64,000 bases of DNA from Lewinellaceae bacterium (GTDB lineage Bacteria > Bacteroidota > Bacteroidia > Chitinophagales > Saprospiraceae). Of the stretch, positions 51,384-61,378 are shown piece by piece. The stretch is taken from NCBI GenBank assembly GCA_020636315.1, contig JACJYA010000010.1, positions 186,001 through 250,000 on the forward strand, read 5' to 3'. A program made the translations under genes and the position numbers. How positions within the stretch are numbered: position 1 is the first letter of the stretch; every line of letters starts with the position of its first letter. The notes beneath the pieces are model-generated. The model ran no database searches. It saw only the letters and a program-made list of their open reading frames with translations, and was not told the DNA's origin.

Positions 51384-52550
51384 ATGAAACCCACTCCTTC
51401 CCCACTCCACCCCGATTTCAAACTCGGCGTCCTCGGCGGCGGCCAACTGGGCAAAATGCTCGCACTGGCCGCCGGAAACTGGCACCTGCCGCTTTACGTC
51501 CTGGACAGCAGTAAGGATTTCCCGGCAGGCAGGGTAACGCCCTTCTTCACGGAAGGAAATTTCAAGGATTACGACGACGTTTATCAGTTCGGCCGACAGC
51601 TCGACGTGCTGACTATAGAGATCGAGCACGTGAATACCGAAGCACTGCATCAACTGGAGAAAGAGGGGCTGACGATACATCCCTCCCCCGCCAAACTGGA
51701 CATCATAAAGGATAAGGGGGCACAGAAGCTTTTCTATAAAGAGCATAACATTCCTACCGCCCCCTTCCGGCTGTTTGATGACGAGCAGGCGGTGAGGGAA
51801 GCCGTCAGCAAAGGAGAGATCAAGCCACCTTTTGTCCAGAAGACGCGGACTGCCGGCTATGACGGGCGGGGGGTAAGTGTCATCTCCGACATGGAAAGCC
51901 TCGAAGGCCTGCTTCCCGGCGCCTGCCTGATCGAAGAGCAGGTGGAGATCGAAAAGGAACTGGCGGTGATCGTTGCCCGAAATGCGGATGGGCAAACCCA
52001 AACCTTCCCGGCGGTAGAAATGGAATTCAACCCCGACGCCAACCTGGTGGAATTCCTGTTTTGCCCGGCGGCCATTACTCCCGAACTGGAAGAAAAAGCT
52101 GAGGCGCTGGCCACCGAAGTGGCCGTGGCCTTCGACATCTGCGGCCTGCTGGCCGTTGAACTTTTCCTGGATAAGGAGGGCCGGCTGCTGGTCAATGAGG
52201 TAGCGCCCCGCCCCCACAACAGCGGCCACCACACCATAGATAGTTGTTACACTTCTCAGTTTGAACAACACCTGCGCGCCGTGCTCAATTTTCCGCTGGG
52301 CAGTACGAGGATGAAAGCTCCCTCCGTCATGGTCAACCTGCTGGGCGCAGACGGGCATACCGGGCCCGCTGTTTATGAAGGGCTGGAAGAATGCCTGGCG
52401 ATCGAAGGGGTTCACCTCCATCTTTACGGGAAGGCCATCACCAAGCCTTTCCGGAAAATGGGCCACGCCACCATTGTTGACGAAAACCTGGAAACCGCGA
52501 AGAAAAAAGCCAGGAAGGTAAGGGAAACGCTGAAGATCGTAAGCCGGTAA
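51384..52550 (+). CDS. purK: 5-(carboxyamino)imidazole ribonucleotide synthase
   Basis: 388 residues. PurK is the ATP-grasp enzyme that makes N5-CAIR from AIR, bicarbonate and ATP in purine synthesis. Motifs: LGVLGGGQLGKMLALAA (14-30), TIEIEHVNTEAL (~77), ATP-grasp core FVQKTRTAGYDGRGV (~150), EEQVEIEKELAVIVAR (~183), ELFLDKEGRLLVNEVAPRPHNSGH (first part ~256) and HTIDSCYTSQFEQHLRAV. The length is typical. PurE is not adjacent. It diverges from pyrC, so a purine and a pyrimidine gene share one promoter region. It converges with the photolyase gene. Confidence 0.96.
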   Translation: MKPTPSPLHPDFKLGVLGGGQLGKMLALAAGNWHLPLYVLDSSKDFPAGRVTPFFTEGNFKDYDDVYQFGRQLDVLTIEIEHVNTEALHQLEKEGLTIHPSPAKLDIIKDKGAQKLFYKEHNIPTAPFRLFDDEQAVREAVSKGEIKPPFVQKTRTAGYDGRGVSVISDMESLEGLLPGACLIEEQVEIEKELAVIVARNADGQTQTFPAVEMEFNPDANLVEFLFCPAAITPELEEKAEALATEVAVAFDICGLLAVELFLDKEGRLLVNEVAPRPHNSGHHTIDSCYTSQFEQHLRAVLNFPLGSTRMKAPSVMVNLLGADGHTGPAVYEGLEECLAIEGVHLHLYGKAITKPFRKMGHATIVDENLETAKKKARKVRETLKIVSR

Positions 52551-52568
52551 GAAAGGGGCCAACCTTAT

Positions 52569-54008
52569 TTAACTGCTCCACTTATCCATATCGACCATTG
52601 CTTCAGGGTAGTCATCTCCGATCTTGAGGTGCAGTTCTTTCTGCTCGGAACAGGAAAGCTGGCCGGGTTGATGGACTTTTTCAGGAGGCAGGCTTTTCAG
52701 TTCCGGCAGCCACCGCTTCACATAATCGCCTTTGGGGTCGTAAGCCTTGGCCTGCGAAAGGATATTGAGGTTGCGGGCCTCTCTGGGGTCACTTCCCACC
52801 CCGGCGATATTGTTCCAGTTGCCCCAGTTGCTGGCCACGTCGTAATCGATGAGCATCGATTCGAAGTACTCGGCGCCCATCTGCCAGTTTACTCCCAGCT
52901 CGTGGGCCAGGAAACTGGCGACATTCTGCCTTCCCCGGCTGGACATGTACCCCGTCCGCCTTATTTCCCGCATATTGGCGTCAATGAACGGAATTCCGGT
53001 GCGCCCTTCAATCCATTGCTGCAGCAGTTCCCAGTCGTTTCTCCAACGCGGGCCGCCATTGTTCAGCGGGCCGGTTCTGAAAAATATCTGGTTGCCGTAT
53101 TTCTTCGCCATAAAACGAAGAAAATCTCTGTACATGAGATAGTAAAAAAACTCGTAGGTCGATTTGTTCCTGCCGTACTGCTCTTCGTGCTTCCGGAGTT
53201 CGTAATAAGCCATTTTAGGGGAAAGGCATCCCTGCGCCAGCCAGGGTGAAAGCTTGGTGCTGTAATCTTCTCCCAGCATGCCATCCCGAGACTCTTTAAA
53301 GTCATCGATCAGTTCCTTTCCCCGGATATAATACTCCAGGCGCCGCAACCCCTCTGATTCTCCCCCTTTAAACAAGAAGGCGGATCGGGGGTCGGGTTCG
53401 AATTCCTCGTGGCCCAGGCAGGGAAGGCCGGGCACTTCTCCCGGTTCTAAAGCAACTGTAACGGAAGGTAAAGCTGCCGGAACCGGGAGGGGGCTGCGCA
53501 CCGGCACGTAGCGCTCCACTTCTTTTCTGAACTGAGTGAAAGTGTCGGGGGTGTGCTGTATCGGAAAGGGAAGGTCGGAAGTGTAATAAAGCAACTTACC
53601 GCGGGAATAGCGCATCTCCTGCCCTATTGACCAGAGGTTTTTCTCCAGCGCATCCTGGATTTTCACCTCTTCAGCCGTACGCTCCCGGTTGCAGAAGACC
53701 CAACTGGAACGCGCTTGCTTGGCGATCCCGAATATCTCTTCTTCGGGTTTCCCTACCCGAACGATCAGTTCACTGCCAAGCCTCCGCAGAGATTGCCGAA
53801 GTTCCTCCACACTTTCGATGATGAACCTGGCGCGGAATTTTCCCGTTTTGGGAAAGCCAAAGTAATGAGTTTTCCCAAAAAAGGTGCGCTCGTCAAATAC
53901 GTAAACGGGAATGACTTCATCGGCGCTATTAAGGGCTTCGTGCAGAGCTTCATTGTCGTGAAGCCTGAGATCCAGACGAAACCATAATATAGCGCGCTTG
54001 GTGTACAT
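52569..54008 (-). CDS. DASH-family cryptochrome/photolyase
   Basis: 479 residues. The N-terminal photolyase alpha/beta domain begins AILWFRLDLRLHDNEAL and contains FCNRERTAEEVKIQ. The FAD domain has DYSTKLSPWLAQGCLSPKM (~245), GRTGIPFIDANMREIRRTG (~340) and MSSRGRQNVASFLAHELGVNW, followed by NWGNWNNIAGVGSDPRE (~399), which is diagnostic of the DASH group. The linker YYIRGKELIDDFKESRDGM also fits. DASH proteins repair cyclobutane pyrimidine dimers with blue light, mainly in single-stranded DNA. Complete, monocistronic. Confidence 0.93.
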   Translation of the reverse strand: MYTKRAILWFRLDLRLHDNEALHEALNSADEVIPVYVFDERTFFGKTHYFGFPKTGKFRARFIIESVEELRQSLRRLGSELIVRVGKPEEEIFGIAKQARSSWVFCNRERTAEEVKIQDALEKNLWSIGQEMRYSRGKLLYYTSDLPFPIQHTPDTFTQFRKEVERYVPVRSPLPVPAALPSVTVALEPGEVPGLPCLGHEEFEPDPRSAFLFKGGESEGLRRLEYYIRGKELIDDFKESRDGMLGEDYSTKLSPWLAQGCLSPKMAYYELRKHEEQYGRNKSTYEFFYYLMYRDFLRFMAKKYGNQIFFRTGPLNNGGPRWRNDWELLQQWIEGRTGIPFIDANMREIRRTGYMSSRGRQNVASFLAHELGVNWQMGAEYFESMLIDYDVASNWGNWNNIAGVGSDPREARNLNILSQAKAYDPKGDYVKRWLPELKSLPPEKVHQPGQLSCSEQKELHLKIGDDYPEAMVDMDKWSS

Positions 54009-54177
54009 ATCTTTTCCGTTTTCGCAGAGGTAATGCCGGTATGGAGAACAGCAGCATTGTACTGTTTAGAAATTTCAATAAGTTTTGAAACTAAACAACG
54101 GTTTGCACATTTGGTTCTCTGAGATAATGAACTATTCTTTTGCGGCTGGCGTTGGACAGGCGTAAACCAGCAAAACA

Positions 54178-54627
54178 ATGGATTTCAAAGCATTAGAAAA
54201 AGAAGTGCGATACCGGACTACGCGGAGCTCGGGAAGTGGCGGCCAACACGTCAACAAAGTGGAAACCAAGGTTGAGCTTCTTTTCGACGTTGACAACTCC
54301 GGAGTACTTTCCGACATTGAAAAGCAAAGGGTCAGGGAGGAACTCAGGGGGCGGATCAACAAAGAAGGCATCCTCATCATCAGCGCCGGCAACCGCCGCT
54401 CCCAGGTGCTGAACAAGAGCGCCGCGCTGAAAAAATTCGAACGCCTGGTCACCAAAGCGCTCAAACCCCGCAAAAAAAGGAAGCCCGTCAGCCAGTTGAC
54501 GGCACATCCCGAAAAGCGGATACAGGAAAAGAAAAAGCGTTCAGAAAAAAAAGCCTGGCGCAAAAAGGCCATCCCGAAAAACGGCGATGGCCTTCATTTT
54601 TCCGGCCGTTTCTTGGCAAAAGGATAA
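54178..54627 (+). CDS. arfB: Ribosome-rescue peptidyl-tRNA hydrolase ArfB
   Basis: 149 residues. Release-factor-like protein with the GGQ motif (RSSGSGGQHVNKVETKV, Gly21-Gly22-Gln23) and the basic C-terminal tail (PRKKRKPVSQL ... KRIQEKKKRSEKKAWRKK) that enters the empty mRNA channel of stalled ribosomes. It lacks the codon-recognition domain of RF1/RF2, which separates it from prfH and prfC-type genes. It releases peptides from ribosomes stuck at mRNA ends. The ATG follows CAAAACA without a Shine-Dalgarno sequence. The ChaN gene follows 39 bases later and may be co-transcribed. Confidence 0.94.
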   Translation: MDFKALEKEVRYRTTRSSGSGGQHVNKVETKVELLFDVDNSGVLSDIEKQRVREELRGRINKEGILIISAGNRRSQVLNKSAALKKFERLVTKALKPRKKRKPVSQLTAHPEKRIQEKKKRSEKKAWRKKAIPKNGDGLHFSGRFLAKG

Positions 54628-54666
54628 GTAAGGAGTAATTTCACGGCCTAATCAAAATTCCGCTTC

Positions 54667-55536
54667 ATGTACCGCAATCTTTCCCTTTTTATACTCCTTA
54701 TCCTAAGCCAGGCGCTTACAGCTCAGGACAAACCCGCCTATCAGCTCTTCAACAAAGAAGGCAAGGCCGTAAAGTATAAAAAACTCCTGAGCGCCGCTGA
54801 ACAGGCAGATGTGATCTTCTTCGGCGAATTGCACAACAATCCCGTAGCGCACTGGCTGCAACTGGAACTGGCAAGGGGCATCTTTGAAGAAAAAGAAAAG
54901 GGCCTCGTTATGGGCGCCGAGATGTTTGAGGCCGACGACCAGATCCTCATTGACGAATATTTTTCCGGCACGATCAATACCAAGGCCTTTGAAGATGAGG
55001 CCAGGCTTTGGAAAAATTACCAGACCGATTACAAACCTCTGCTTGAATTTGCCAGGGAAAAGGAACTGAGGTTCATCGCCACCAACATTCCCCGCCGCTA
55101 CGCCAACCTCACTTTCCGCGAGGGCTTCGAGGCGCTGGATAGCCTTTCCGCGGAAGGAAAGTCATACATCGCTCCTCTGCCCATCGATTATGACGCCAAC
55201 CTGCCCGGTTATAAAAAAATGATCGAAATGATGAGCGGCCACGGCGCGGAGAACGTAGAAAACTTCCCCAAAGCCCAGGCCTCCAAGGATGCCACAATGG
55301 CCTACTTCATCAGCAGTAACTGGGCGCCGGGCCAAACATTTGTTCACTTCAACGGTTCTTACCATTCGGATGGCTTCGAAGGCATTGTCTGGTACCTCCG
55401 CCAATTTGAGCCGGAGGCCAGTATCCTTACCATTACCACGGTTGAACAGGCCGATCTCGGCCAGCTCGAAGAAGAACATCTTGACAAGGCCGATTTTATT
55501 CTGGTTGTGGATGAGGATATGGCCAAGACCTACTGA
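54667..55536 (+). CDS. ChaN-like haem-binding/uptake family protein
   Basis: 289 residues with a signal peptide (LSLFILLILSQALTAQD). The body is of the ChaN/Tiki superfamily: ADVIFFGELHNNPVAHWLQLEL (~48-69, with the conserved GE.H motif), MGAEMFEADDQILIDEYFSG (~84), FIATNIPRRYANL (~138) and FVHFNGSYHSDGFEGIVWYL (~225) with the conserved His. ChaN binds haem at the outer membrane in Campylobacter; relatives include the Tiki proteases, which use the same GxxH...H layout. No lipobox Cys is present, so it is probably soluble in the periplasm. The SCO gene follows 46 bases later. Confidence 0.85.
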   Translation: MYRNLSLFILLILSQALTAQDKPAYQLFNKEGKAVKYKKLLSAAEQADVIFFGELHNNPVAHWLQLELARGIFEEKEKGLVMGAEMFEADDQILIDEYFSGTINTKAFEDEARLWKNYQTDYKPLLEFAREKELRFIATNIPRRYANLTFREGFEALDSLSAEGKSYIAPLPIDYDANLPGYKKMIEMMSGHGAENVENFPKAQASKDATMAYFISSNWAPGQTFVHFNGSYHSDGFEGIVWYLRQFEPEASILTITTVEQADLGQLEEEHLDKADFILVVDEDMAKTY

Positions 55537-55582
55537 CCCGGCCGCGCTGTTTTTTGCTTTGTCCACTACGAAAATTGTAGCC

Positions 55583-56191
55583 ATGAAACCTTTTCTGCTA
55601 TTTGCTACACTCCTATTCCTTCTGGTTTTCAGCTGCCGGCAGCCGGAAAAACAGCTTCCCATTCTCAGCAAGGGCAAGGAAGTAAATGGCCAGACGGTTT
55701 ACGAGCAGATCCCGGATTTTGCCTTTGTCGGCCAGGACAGCAACCTCGTCACCAACGCCACCTTCGCCGGCAAAGCCTATGTCGCCGACTTTTTCTTTAC
55801 TTCCTGCCCGACGATCTGCCCGATAATGACCCGGAATATGCTGGAGATCTACAAACATTTTCAGGACAGCACCAATCTGCTGCTCCTCTCTCACACCATC
55901 GACCCCCGGCGCGACACCGTCGGCCGCCTCCGCCAGTATGCCAGAAACCTGGGAGTGCGCTCCGACAAATGGTTCTTCGTTACCGGCAACAAGGACGAGA
56001 TCTATGATATTGCCGATGATTATTTCAACGTCGTCATCGAAGACCCCACTCTTCCAACGGGTTTCGACCACAGCGGAAGATTTGTTCTGGTTGACCCCCA
56101 AAGGCACATTCGCGCCTATTGCCAGGGGACGGACAGCACCGCCGTGAAAAAATTTATGGAAGATATAGAAACGCTGCTCCATGAGATCTAA
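55583..56191 (+). CDS. SCO1/SenC-family copper chaperone lipoprotein
   Basis: 202 residues from the ATG at 55583 (the in-frame sequence upstream overlaps the previous gene and is not used). Lipoprotein signal with Cys18 (LLVFSCRQ). Thioredoxin fold with the copper-binding pair Cys75 and Cys79 (FTSCPTICPIM) and His163 (GFDHSGRFVL). It delivers copper to the Cu-A centre of cytochrome c oxidase or acts as a thiol oxidoreductase. It overlaps the following cytochrome c gene by 11 bases, which fits a respiratory-assembly pair. Confidence 0.93.
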   Translation: MKPFLLFATLLFLLVFSCRQPEKQLPILSKGKEVNGQTVYEQIPDFAFVGQDSNLVTNATFAGKAYVADFFFTSCPTICPIMTRNMLEIYKHFQDSTNLLLLSHTIDPRRDTVGRLRQYARNLGVRSDKWFFVTGNKDEIYDIADDYFNVVIEDPTLPTGFDHSGRFVLVDPQRHIRAYCQGTDSTAVKKFMEDIETLLHEI

Positions 56192-56576
56192 GGCCATCCT
56201 CATTCCTTCCCTTCTGATAATATTGCTCCTGAGCTGTGAAAGCAAACCCTACCGGCAGGGGGAGGCCCTTTACCAGCATTACTGCGCCAATTGTCACATG
56301 GATGACGGCAGTGGCCTGGCAGGCAATATCCCTCCTCTCGCCCGGTCCGATTATCTCGCTCAGAACCAGGAGCATATCGCCTGTATCATTCGCTACGGCC
56401 AGGAAGGGGAAATTACCGTTAACGGAAGAGTCTATCAGAACCCCATGGCCGGCATCCCCGAGCTGACCGAGTTCGAGATCACCAATATCATCAACTTCAT
56501 CAACCAGGCCTGGGGAAACGATAACGGATACCTGCCGCTTTCGGAAGTCCGCAAAAGCCTGGAAGATTGTAAGTAG
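56181..56576 (+). CDS. Small c-type cytochrome lipoprotein
   Basis: 131 residues. Lipoprotein signal with Cys19 (LLIILLLSCES). One haem c site CANCH (Cys35, Cys38, His39) followed by MDDGSGLAGNIPPL, and a likely axial Met89 (QNPMAGIPELTEFEI). This is a class I mono-haem cytochrome anchored in the membrane. It overlaps the SCO gene by 11 bases and probably passes electrons to an oxidase or supports its assembly. Confidence 0.92.
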   Translation: MRSKAILIPSLLIILLLSCESKPYRQGEALYQHYCANCHMDDGSGLAGNIPPLARSDYLAQNQEHIACIIRYGQEGEITVNGRVYQNPMAGIPELTEFEITNIINFINQAWGNDNGYLPLSEVRKSLEDCK

Positions 56577-56689
56577 AAAGCCCAAACCGGTTAAATTTAC
56601 CTTCGCCACCGCCGTTTTTTCTCCGAAATTGCTACTTTAGGGATTGCCCTGCCGCAGGCCCGGCAGAGCCTGAAAGATTTCAACATCCT

Positions 56690-59600
56690 ATGAATAGACT
56701 CCTCAAGATCCTTTCCCTTTTGCTGGGCGTCCCGGTTTTCCTCCATGCCCAGCCCGCCAATGACGATTGCAGCAGCTCCGTTTACCTCGGCACAGCTCCC
56801 GCCTGTCCGGATACCCTGATCTTCTCCAATGTAAATGCCACTCCTTCCGATATCGGTTCCGGAAATATCCCGGGTTGTTTCAACGGGGGCATACCCGGAA
56901 ATGACGTGTGGTTTACCTTTACCTCCAGCGACACCATTTTTGATTACACTTTTGTGGTTACCGGCATGCCCTCCGGCCCCACTCCGGCCATCGTCAATCC
57001 GCAGATTGCCCTCTACCGGGGAGACTGTATGGTGGACGAACTGGCGGAGCTGGCCTGTGCCTCGGCCGGAACCGGTTCAACGGAGGTGGAACTCCAGGTG
57101 GAAAGCCTCACCCCCAATGTCACTTATTTTCTAAGAATAAGTGACTACTCCGCCACCATGACGCCCAACTGGGGGGCATTTCAGCTGTGTATTGAAGAAA
57201 AAGAGCCCGATAATTACATCGATGAAGACGGTTCCACCGCCTGCTCCGGCGTGCTTTATGACACCGGCGGCCCGGATGGAGACTACTCTGACAACGAAAA
57301 TCATACCTTTACCATCTGCCCGGATCAGCCGCACGACTGCATCCTTTTTACGCTCGATTATTTTTTCATCGAACCCCAGGGTATGTTCGGCCCGACCGAC
57401 CAGCTGACTTTTTACGATGGCAGCCAGGCCAACCCGGCCAACATCATCGGCCAGCTGGGAAGCTTCAGTTTCGAAGATGATGGCGGTGGCGGCGTTTGTT
57501 ACCAGGTGAAAGCCATTAGTGGGTGCCTCACGGTTCAGTTCACTTCTGACGCACAGGTTACTTTTGAAGGTTTCCAGGGGCACTGGGAATGCACCACCGA
57601 TTGCGAAACCGCCCAGCCGATCACTGTTGATTCCGATATTTCCAACCAGCAGATCGTTGATTTTGTCTCCACTCCGGCAACTACAGTTGACATTACCAGC
57701 ATAAACTGCCCTCCCGGCGCTTACGGCACCTTCCAGGCAATGGACCAATCCGGGCTGGGCCTGGAACGCGGCCTGCTGCTGACCACCGGCAGCCTCAACT
57801 GGGCCGTCGGCCCCAATACCGACCCCGGCAACGGCACCTTTGACAGTGACAACGGAGGGGAAGGCGACCCGGATCTGGACTATCTTTCCCAGCTCAGCGG
57901 CAACAATTTTCTCTCCGATAATGCCTGCATCGTCGAACTCGATGTCTTTGCCGCCACCAACGAACTCACTTTTGAATACATCTTCGGCTCAGAAGAATAT
58001 CAGGAATACGTCGGGCAGGAGTACAATGACATTTTCGCCTTTCTCGTCTCCGGGCCGGGCATTGCCGGAGACCCCAACCTCAATAACCAGGTTAACATCG
58101 CCGTGCTGCCCAATGGCAGCAATACGCCTGTAGAGATCAACAGCGTCAACCAACTGCAGAACTGGGAATACTACCGCAACAACAACAACGGCATCGCCAC
58201 CCAGTATGACGGGCTCACTTCCGATTTCATGGGTGTTAAAAAAAGCCTGACGGCCCGCGCCGAAGTTCAACCCTGCAACACCTATCACCTCAAGCTGGCG
58301 ATCGCCGACCGCGGTGATCCATTCTTCGATTCCGGGGTTTTCATCTCCGAACTAAAAGGAGGAACTCCCCAACTGGCCGTGAATTTCAATTCCGGGATCG
58401 ATTACCTGGTCGAAAGCTGTACGGACATACCGGATGAACTGGCTATCTCCCTGACCGCCCCTTCTGAGGATACCCTCTCCTATCAGGTGGAAATCGGGGG
58501 AACTGCCACTCCCGGATCCGATTATATGCTGGAGGTACCTAATACGGTTGTGTTCCTTCCCGGAGAAACCGGTTTCACCTTCCCGGTCACCGTGCTGTCC
58601 GACCAGGAGGTTGAGCCCAATGAAACGATCACCATCCGGCTGGCCAACAACTTCGGCTGCGGGGATGTGGTTTACGCCGAACTGGTGATCAACCTGGCCG
58701 ATGAACTCCGGGTCGATATCAACTCCGGCCAGGACACCGCCTATATTTGCCAAGAAAATACCATAACCCTGCAGGCTACCGGGGCAAATTCCTATTTCTG
58801 GTCTCCGGTCAGTGTATTCAATAATCCTTCCGTATCTGATCCGGTAGCTAACCCCGAATCTGATCAATGGGTTACCGTCGAAGGAGTACTGGGGCCCTGT
58901 GTGGCTTACGACTCCATTTATCTGAAACGGATCATTCCATCCATCGAAGTGGAGGCGCTAAGCCCGGTGGTGATCTGCCGCGGCAATTCCGTCCGGTTGC
59001 TCGCCAATAATAATGCTTCCGGTTCGGGCCTGCAATGGTCGCCCTCCGCCGGACTGGACGAACCAAATAGCGAAACGCCGGTAGCTACTCCTGAAGAAAG
59101 CATCACCTATGTCGCCACCATAAACGTTACCGGTTGTATGGTGAGGGATTCGGTATCCATCGATGTTGCCCGCTTCGATTTTCCGGCAGTTGCCGCCGAT
59201 ACTACCATTTGCGAGAACTATGGAGTACAGCTCGCCGAAACGATCCCTCCTGACAGCACTACTACCCTGTTCCAGTGGTTTCCTGCCGCCGGGTTGAACA
59301 GTGAAACCCTTGCCGGGCCATTGGCCTTCCCGGATGTTACAACTCAATACCAACTTATCGGAACCGCCGCCAACGGAGCCTGCGCCGACACAGCAACAGT
59401 GACGGTTACCGTTCTTCCGGCCGATGTGGCCATCGCCAATCCGGATACCACAGAGATCTGCCTGGGCGCCTCGGTTGGCCTGTCCGCCGGCACCACTACC
59501 GGCACTGACGAGGGGCTGGCCTGGTCTCCTGATGATGGGAGCCTGAGCGATACCACGGGGCTGGCCGTCACCGCCACACCGGAAGTGTCCACCTGGTATT

Positions 59601-61192
59601 ACACCACTTATCAACTGGGCGCCTGCACGGTATTCGATTCGGTGTTTGTCCGGGTGGATTCCCTGCCGCCCCTTGCCATCACCGCTGATCCGGAAAAAGA
59701 AGCGTACTGCCAGGGAGAGATCGTACTTTTGACGTCGGGGGTTTATGAGCCGGCTCAATTTCCCGATATCGGGCACCTCTGGGCCCCTTCCGTTGGTTTT
59801 GAAACGGCGGATACGCTCTGGAATATGGTCATCAATACTCAGGATACCACCCTGTACCAGCGCATCACCACCAACCGCGCCTGCCGTGATACCGCCGAAA
59901 TACTGATCAATGTCATCGAACCTCCCCTGATCGGGCTTTCCCCTCAGGACACCGTGGTTTGTATCGGCGGCCCCGTCCCTTTCCAACTGGAAATAACCGG
60001 CGATTACGAGGAAGTGGAATGGACGGGCGAAGGGCTCAGCTGCACCGATTGCCTCGATCCCCTTGCAATGCCTTCCACCTCAGGCACTTACACCGTAATG
60101 ATCACTGCCGATGGATGTGAACCTACTGTCAGTGCTTCCGTCAGTGTCTTGCAACCGCCGCTCTTTCTGCTCAACGGCTCCCCCCTCATCTGCGCGGGTG
60201 ATGCCCTTTTGCTCAACCTCGCGGCGGACGCCAACAGCACCTATACCTGGACGTCAACGGACCCTGGCTTCGGGACGGTTACCGACGCTCAACCTCTGGT
60301 TAGCCCGGGAGAAACCTCCACTTATTTTCTCACTGCCGATAATGGCGTTTGCCCTCCCGAAACAGCCGAGATCACCGTGGAAGTAGCCCGGGCCGCCAAC
60401 CTGCTTGCCGATGGGCCGGATGGAACCCTTTGCTCCGGCGACAGCATTCAGCTCTCCGCTTCCGTTACAGGCGGCACCTCGGCGGATCAATTCCTTTGGG
60501 AGGGCTCTGACGGCAGCAGCCAGGCCGGCCCCACAGTAGCCTTTGCTCCTTCCGAACCTGTGATTTATACGCTCACCTTCATCAGCGGCAACGGCTGCGA
60601 CACCCTCCGCACCTCACTGAACATCGACGTGCAGCCGGGCATCGAGGTCAGCCTGGAAACGGACTCCCCGGGCCTCGATCCGGCCCAGCAGGGCACGCCC
60701 ATCACCCTGACTGCCCTTGCCAGCCAGCCCTCACCCCTGGATTTCACCTGGACGCTCAATCAGGAAATCCTGCAACAGGGCGCCGATCTGTTCGAATACG
60801 AAGACATCCTGATCTCCGACCCTTCCGTCTATACCGTTCTGGCCCAGAACCCGGAGAGCGGCTGCAGCGATACCGCCAGCCTGCTTATCAATGTCACCCT
60901 CCCCGTCATCGAAGTTCCCAACACCTTCACTCCCAACGGAGACGGCTATAACGACTTTTTCAGCTATGTAATCCTGGGTAACGTCCGCCAAATCCTGGCC
61001 TTCCGGGTTTTCAACCGCTGGGGGCAGCTGGTTTACGAAGAATCGAACAGCGATCCGGCCAACAGTACCGGCTGGGATGGTGCCTTTAACGGTAAACCCC
61101 AGCCGTCGGAGGTATATTTCTACCAGCTCCGCCTGGAGCAGTACGATGGGGAGGTGGTGAAAATGCAGGGGGATGTGAGTTTGCTGCGGTAG
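56690..61192 (+). CDS. Large surface protein with choice-of-anchor-L and Calx-beta domains, type B T9SS signal
   Basis: 1500 residues, signal peptide ending LHAQ. Order: an N-terminal beta domain (~22-165, NDDCSSSVYLG ... VWFTFTSS), a CUB-like domain (~185-300, CSGVLYDTGGPDGDYSDNEN), a choice-of-anchor L domain (~333-557, GLLLTTGSLNWAVGPN, FEYIFGSEEYQEYVGQEYND), a Calx-beta domain (~561-670, ATPGSDYMLEVPNTVVFLPG), a series of Ig/PKD-like domains with YSWSP/LxWSPS motifs (~680-1390), and a CHU_C C-terminus (~1406-1500, PNTFTPNGDGYNDFF, RWGQLVYEE). Exported and anchored by type IX secretion; a probable adhesin. No PorP/SprF gene follows, unlike the first giant adhesin. Confidence 0.92.
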   Translation: MNRLLKILSLLLGVPVFLHAQPANDDCSSSVYLGTAPACPDTLIFSNVNATPSDIGSGNIPGCFNGGIPGNDVWFTFTSSDTIFDYTFVVTGMPSGPTPAIVNPQIALYRGDCMVDELAELACASAGTGSTEVELQVESLTPNVTYFLRISDYSATMTPNWGAFQLCIEEKEPDNYIDEDGSTACSGVLYDTGGPDGDYSDNENHTFTICPDQPHDCILFTLDYFFIEPQGMFGPTDQLTFYDGSQANPANIIGQLGSFSFEDDGGGGVCYQVKAISGCLTVQFTSDAQVTFEGFQGHWECTTDCETAQPITVDSDISNQQIVDFVSTPATTVDITSINCPPGAYGTFQAMDQSGLGLERGLLLTTGSLNWAVGPNTDPGNGTFDSDNGGEGDPDLDYLSQLSGNNFLSDNACIVELDVFAATNELTFEYIFGSEEYQEYVGQEYNDIFAFLVSGPGIAGDPNLNNQVNIAVLPNGSNTPVEINSVNQLQNWEYYRNNNNGIATQYDGLTSDFMGVKKSLTARAEVQPCNTYHLKLAIADRGDPFFDSGVFISELKGGTPQLAVNFNSGIDYLVESCTDIPDELAISLTAPSEDTLSYQVEIGGTATPGSDYMLEVPNTVVFLPGETGFTFPVTVLSDQEVEPNETITIRLANNFGCGDVVYAELVINLADELRVDINSGQDTAYICQENTITLQATGANSYFWSPVSVFNNPSVSDPVANPESDQWVTVEGVLGPCVAYDSIYLKRIIPSIEVEALSPVVICRGNSVRLLANNNASGSGLQWSPSAGLDEPNSETPVATPEESITYVATINVTGCMVRDSVSIDVARFDFPAVAADTTICENYGVQLAETIPPDSTTTLFQWFPAAGLNSETLAGPLAFPDVTTQYQLIGTAANGACADTATVTVTVLPADVAIANPDTTEICLGASVGLSAGTTTGTDEGLAWSPDDGSLSDTTGLAVTATPEVSTWYYTTYQLGACTVFDSVFVRVDSLPPLAITADPEKEAYCQGEIVLLTSGVYEPAQFPDIGHLWAPSVGFETADTLWNMVINTQDTTLYQRITTNRACRDTAEILINVIEPPLIGLSPQDTVVCIGGPVPFQLEITGDYEEVEWTGEGLSCTDCLDPLAMPSTSGTYTVMITADGCEPTVSASVSVLQPPLFLLNGSPLICAGDALLLNLAADANSTYTWTSTDPGFGTVTDAQPLVSPGETSTYFLTADNGVCPPETAEITVEVARAANLLADGPDGTLCSGDSIQLSASVTGGTSADQFLWEGSDGSSQAGPTVAFAPSEPVIYTLTFISGNGCDTLRTSLNIDVQPGIEVSLETDSPGLDPAQQGTPITLTALASQPSPLDFTWTLNQEILQQGADLFEYEDILISDPSVYTVLAQNPESGCSDTASLLINVTLPVIEVPNTFTPNGDGYNDFFSYVILGNVRQILAFRVFNRWGQLVYEESNSDPANSTGWDGAFNGKPQPSEVYFYQLRLEQYDGEVVKMQGDVSLLR

Positions 61193-61202
61193 GGAGGTTG
61201 TC

Positions 61203-61360
61203 GGAGCCTTTCTCAAAAGATTAAACCAAAATATTGCCTCAATATAATATTCTGCTCTAGCTGCCCGTCCGGTTCTTCCCTTCGGGGAGTTAGAGGGGCT
61301 GGGACGGGCTGCGAAACATTATTTTAATCCTTTTTCAAATCCTACTTTCGAGACAGCCCC
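61203..61360. mobile_element. MITE-like palindromic element near the DGR
   Basis: The left end GGAGCCTTTCTCAAAAG (61203-61219) and, on the other strand, the right end GGGGCTGTCTCGAAAGTAGG (61341-61360) are imperfect inverted repeats resembling GGGGCTGTCTCAAAA-type IS ends. Internal GCCCGTCC/GGGACGGGC arms add a second stem. No ORF and no obvious target duplication. It occupies the gap after the giant surface protein. Confidence 0.45.
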
Positions 61361-61378
61361 GGACTTTAAGTACGGCCC

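Noticed and set aside
51279..52562. An upstream extension of the pyrC reading frame by about 428 codons
   Set aside because: It is antisense to the complete purK gene and shows no protein-like motifs; pyrC has a normal start at 51278.
55289..55582. N-terminal extension of the SCO gene into the ChaN gene
   Set aside because: The ATG at 55583 begins a proper lipoprotein signal, while the extension overlaps ChaN out of frame.
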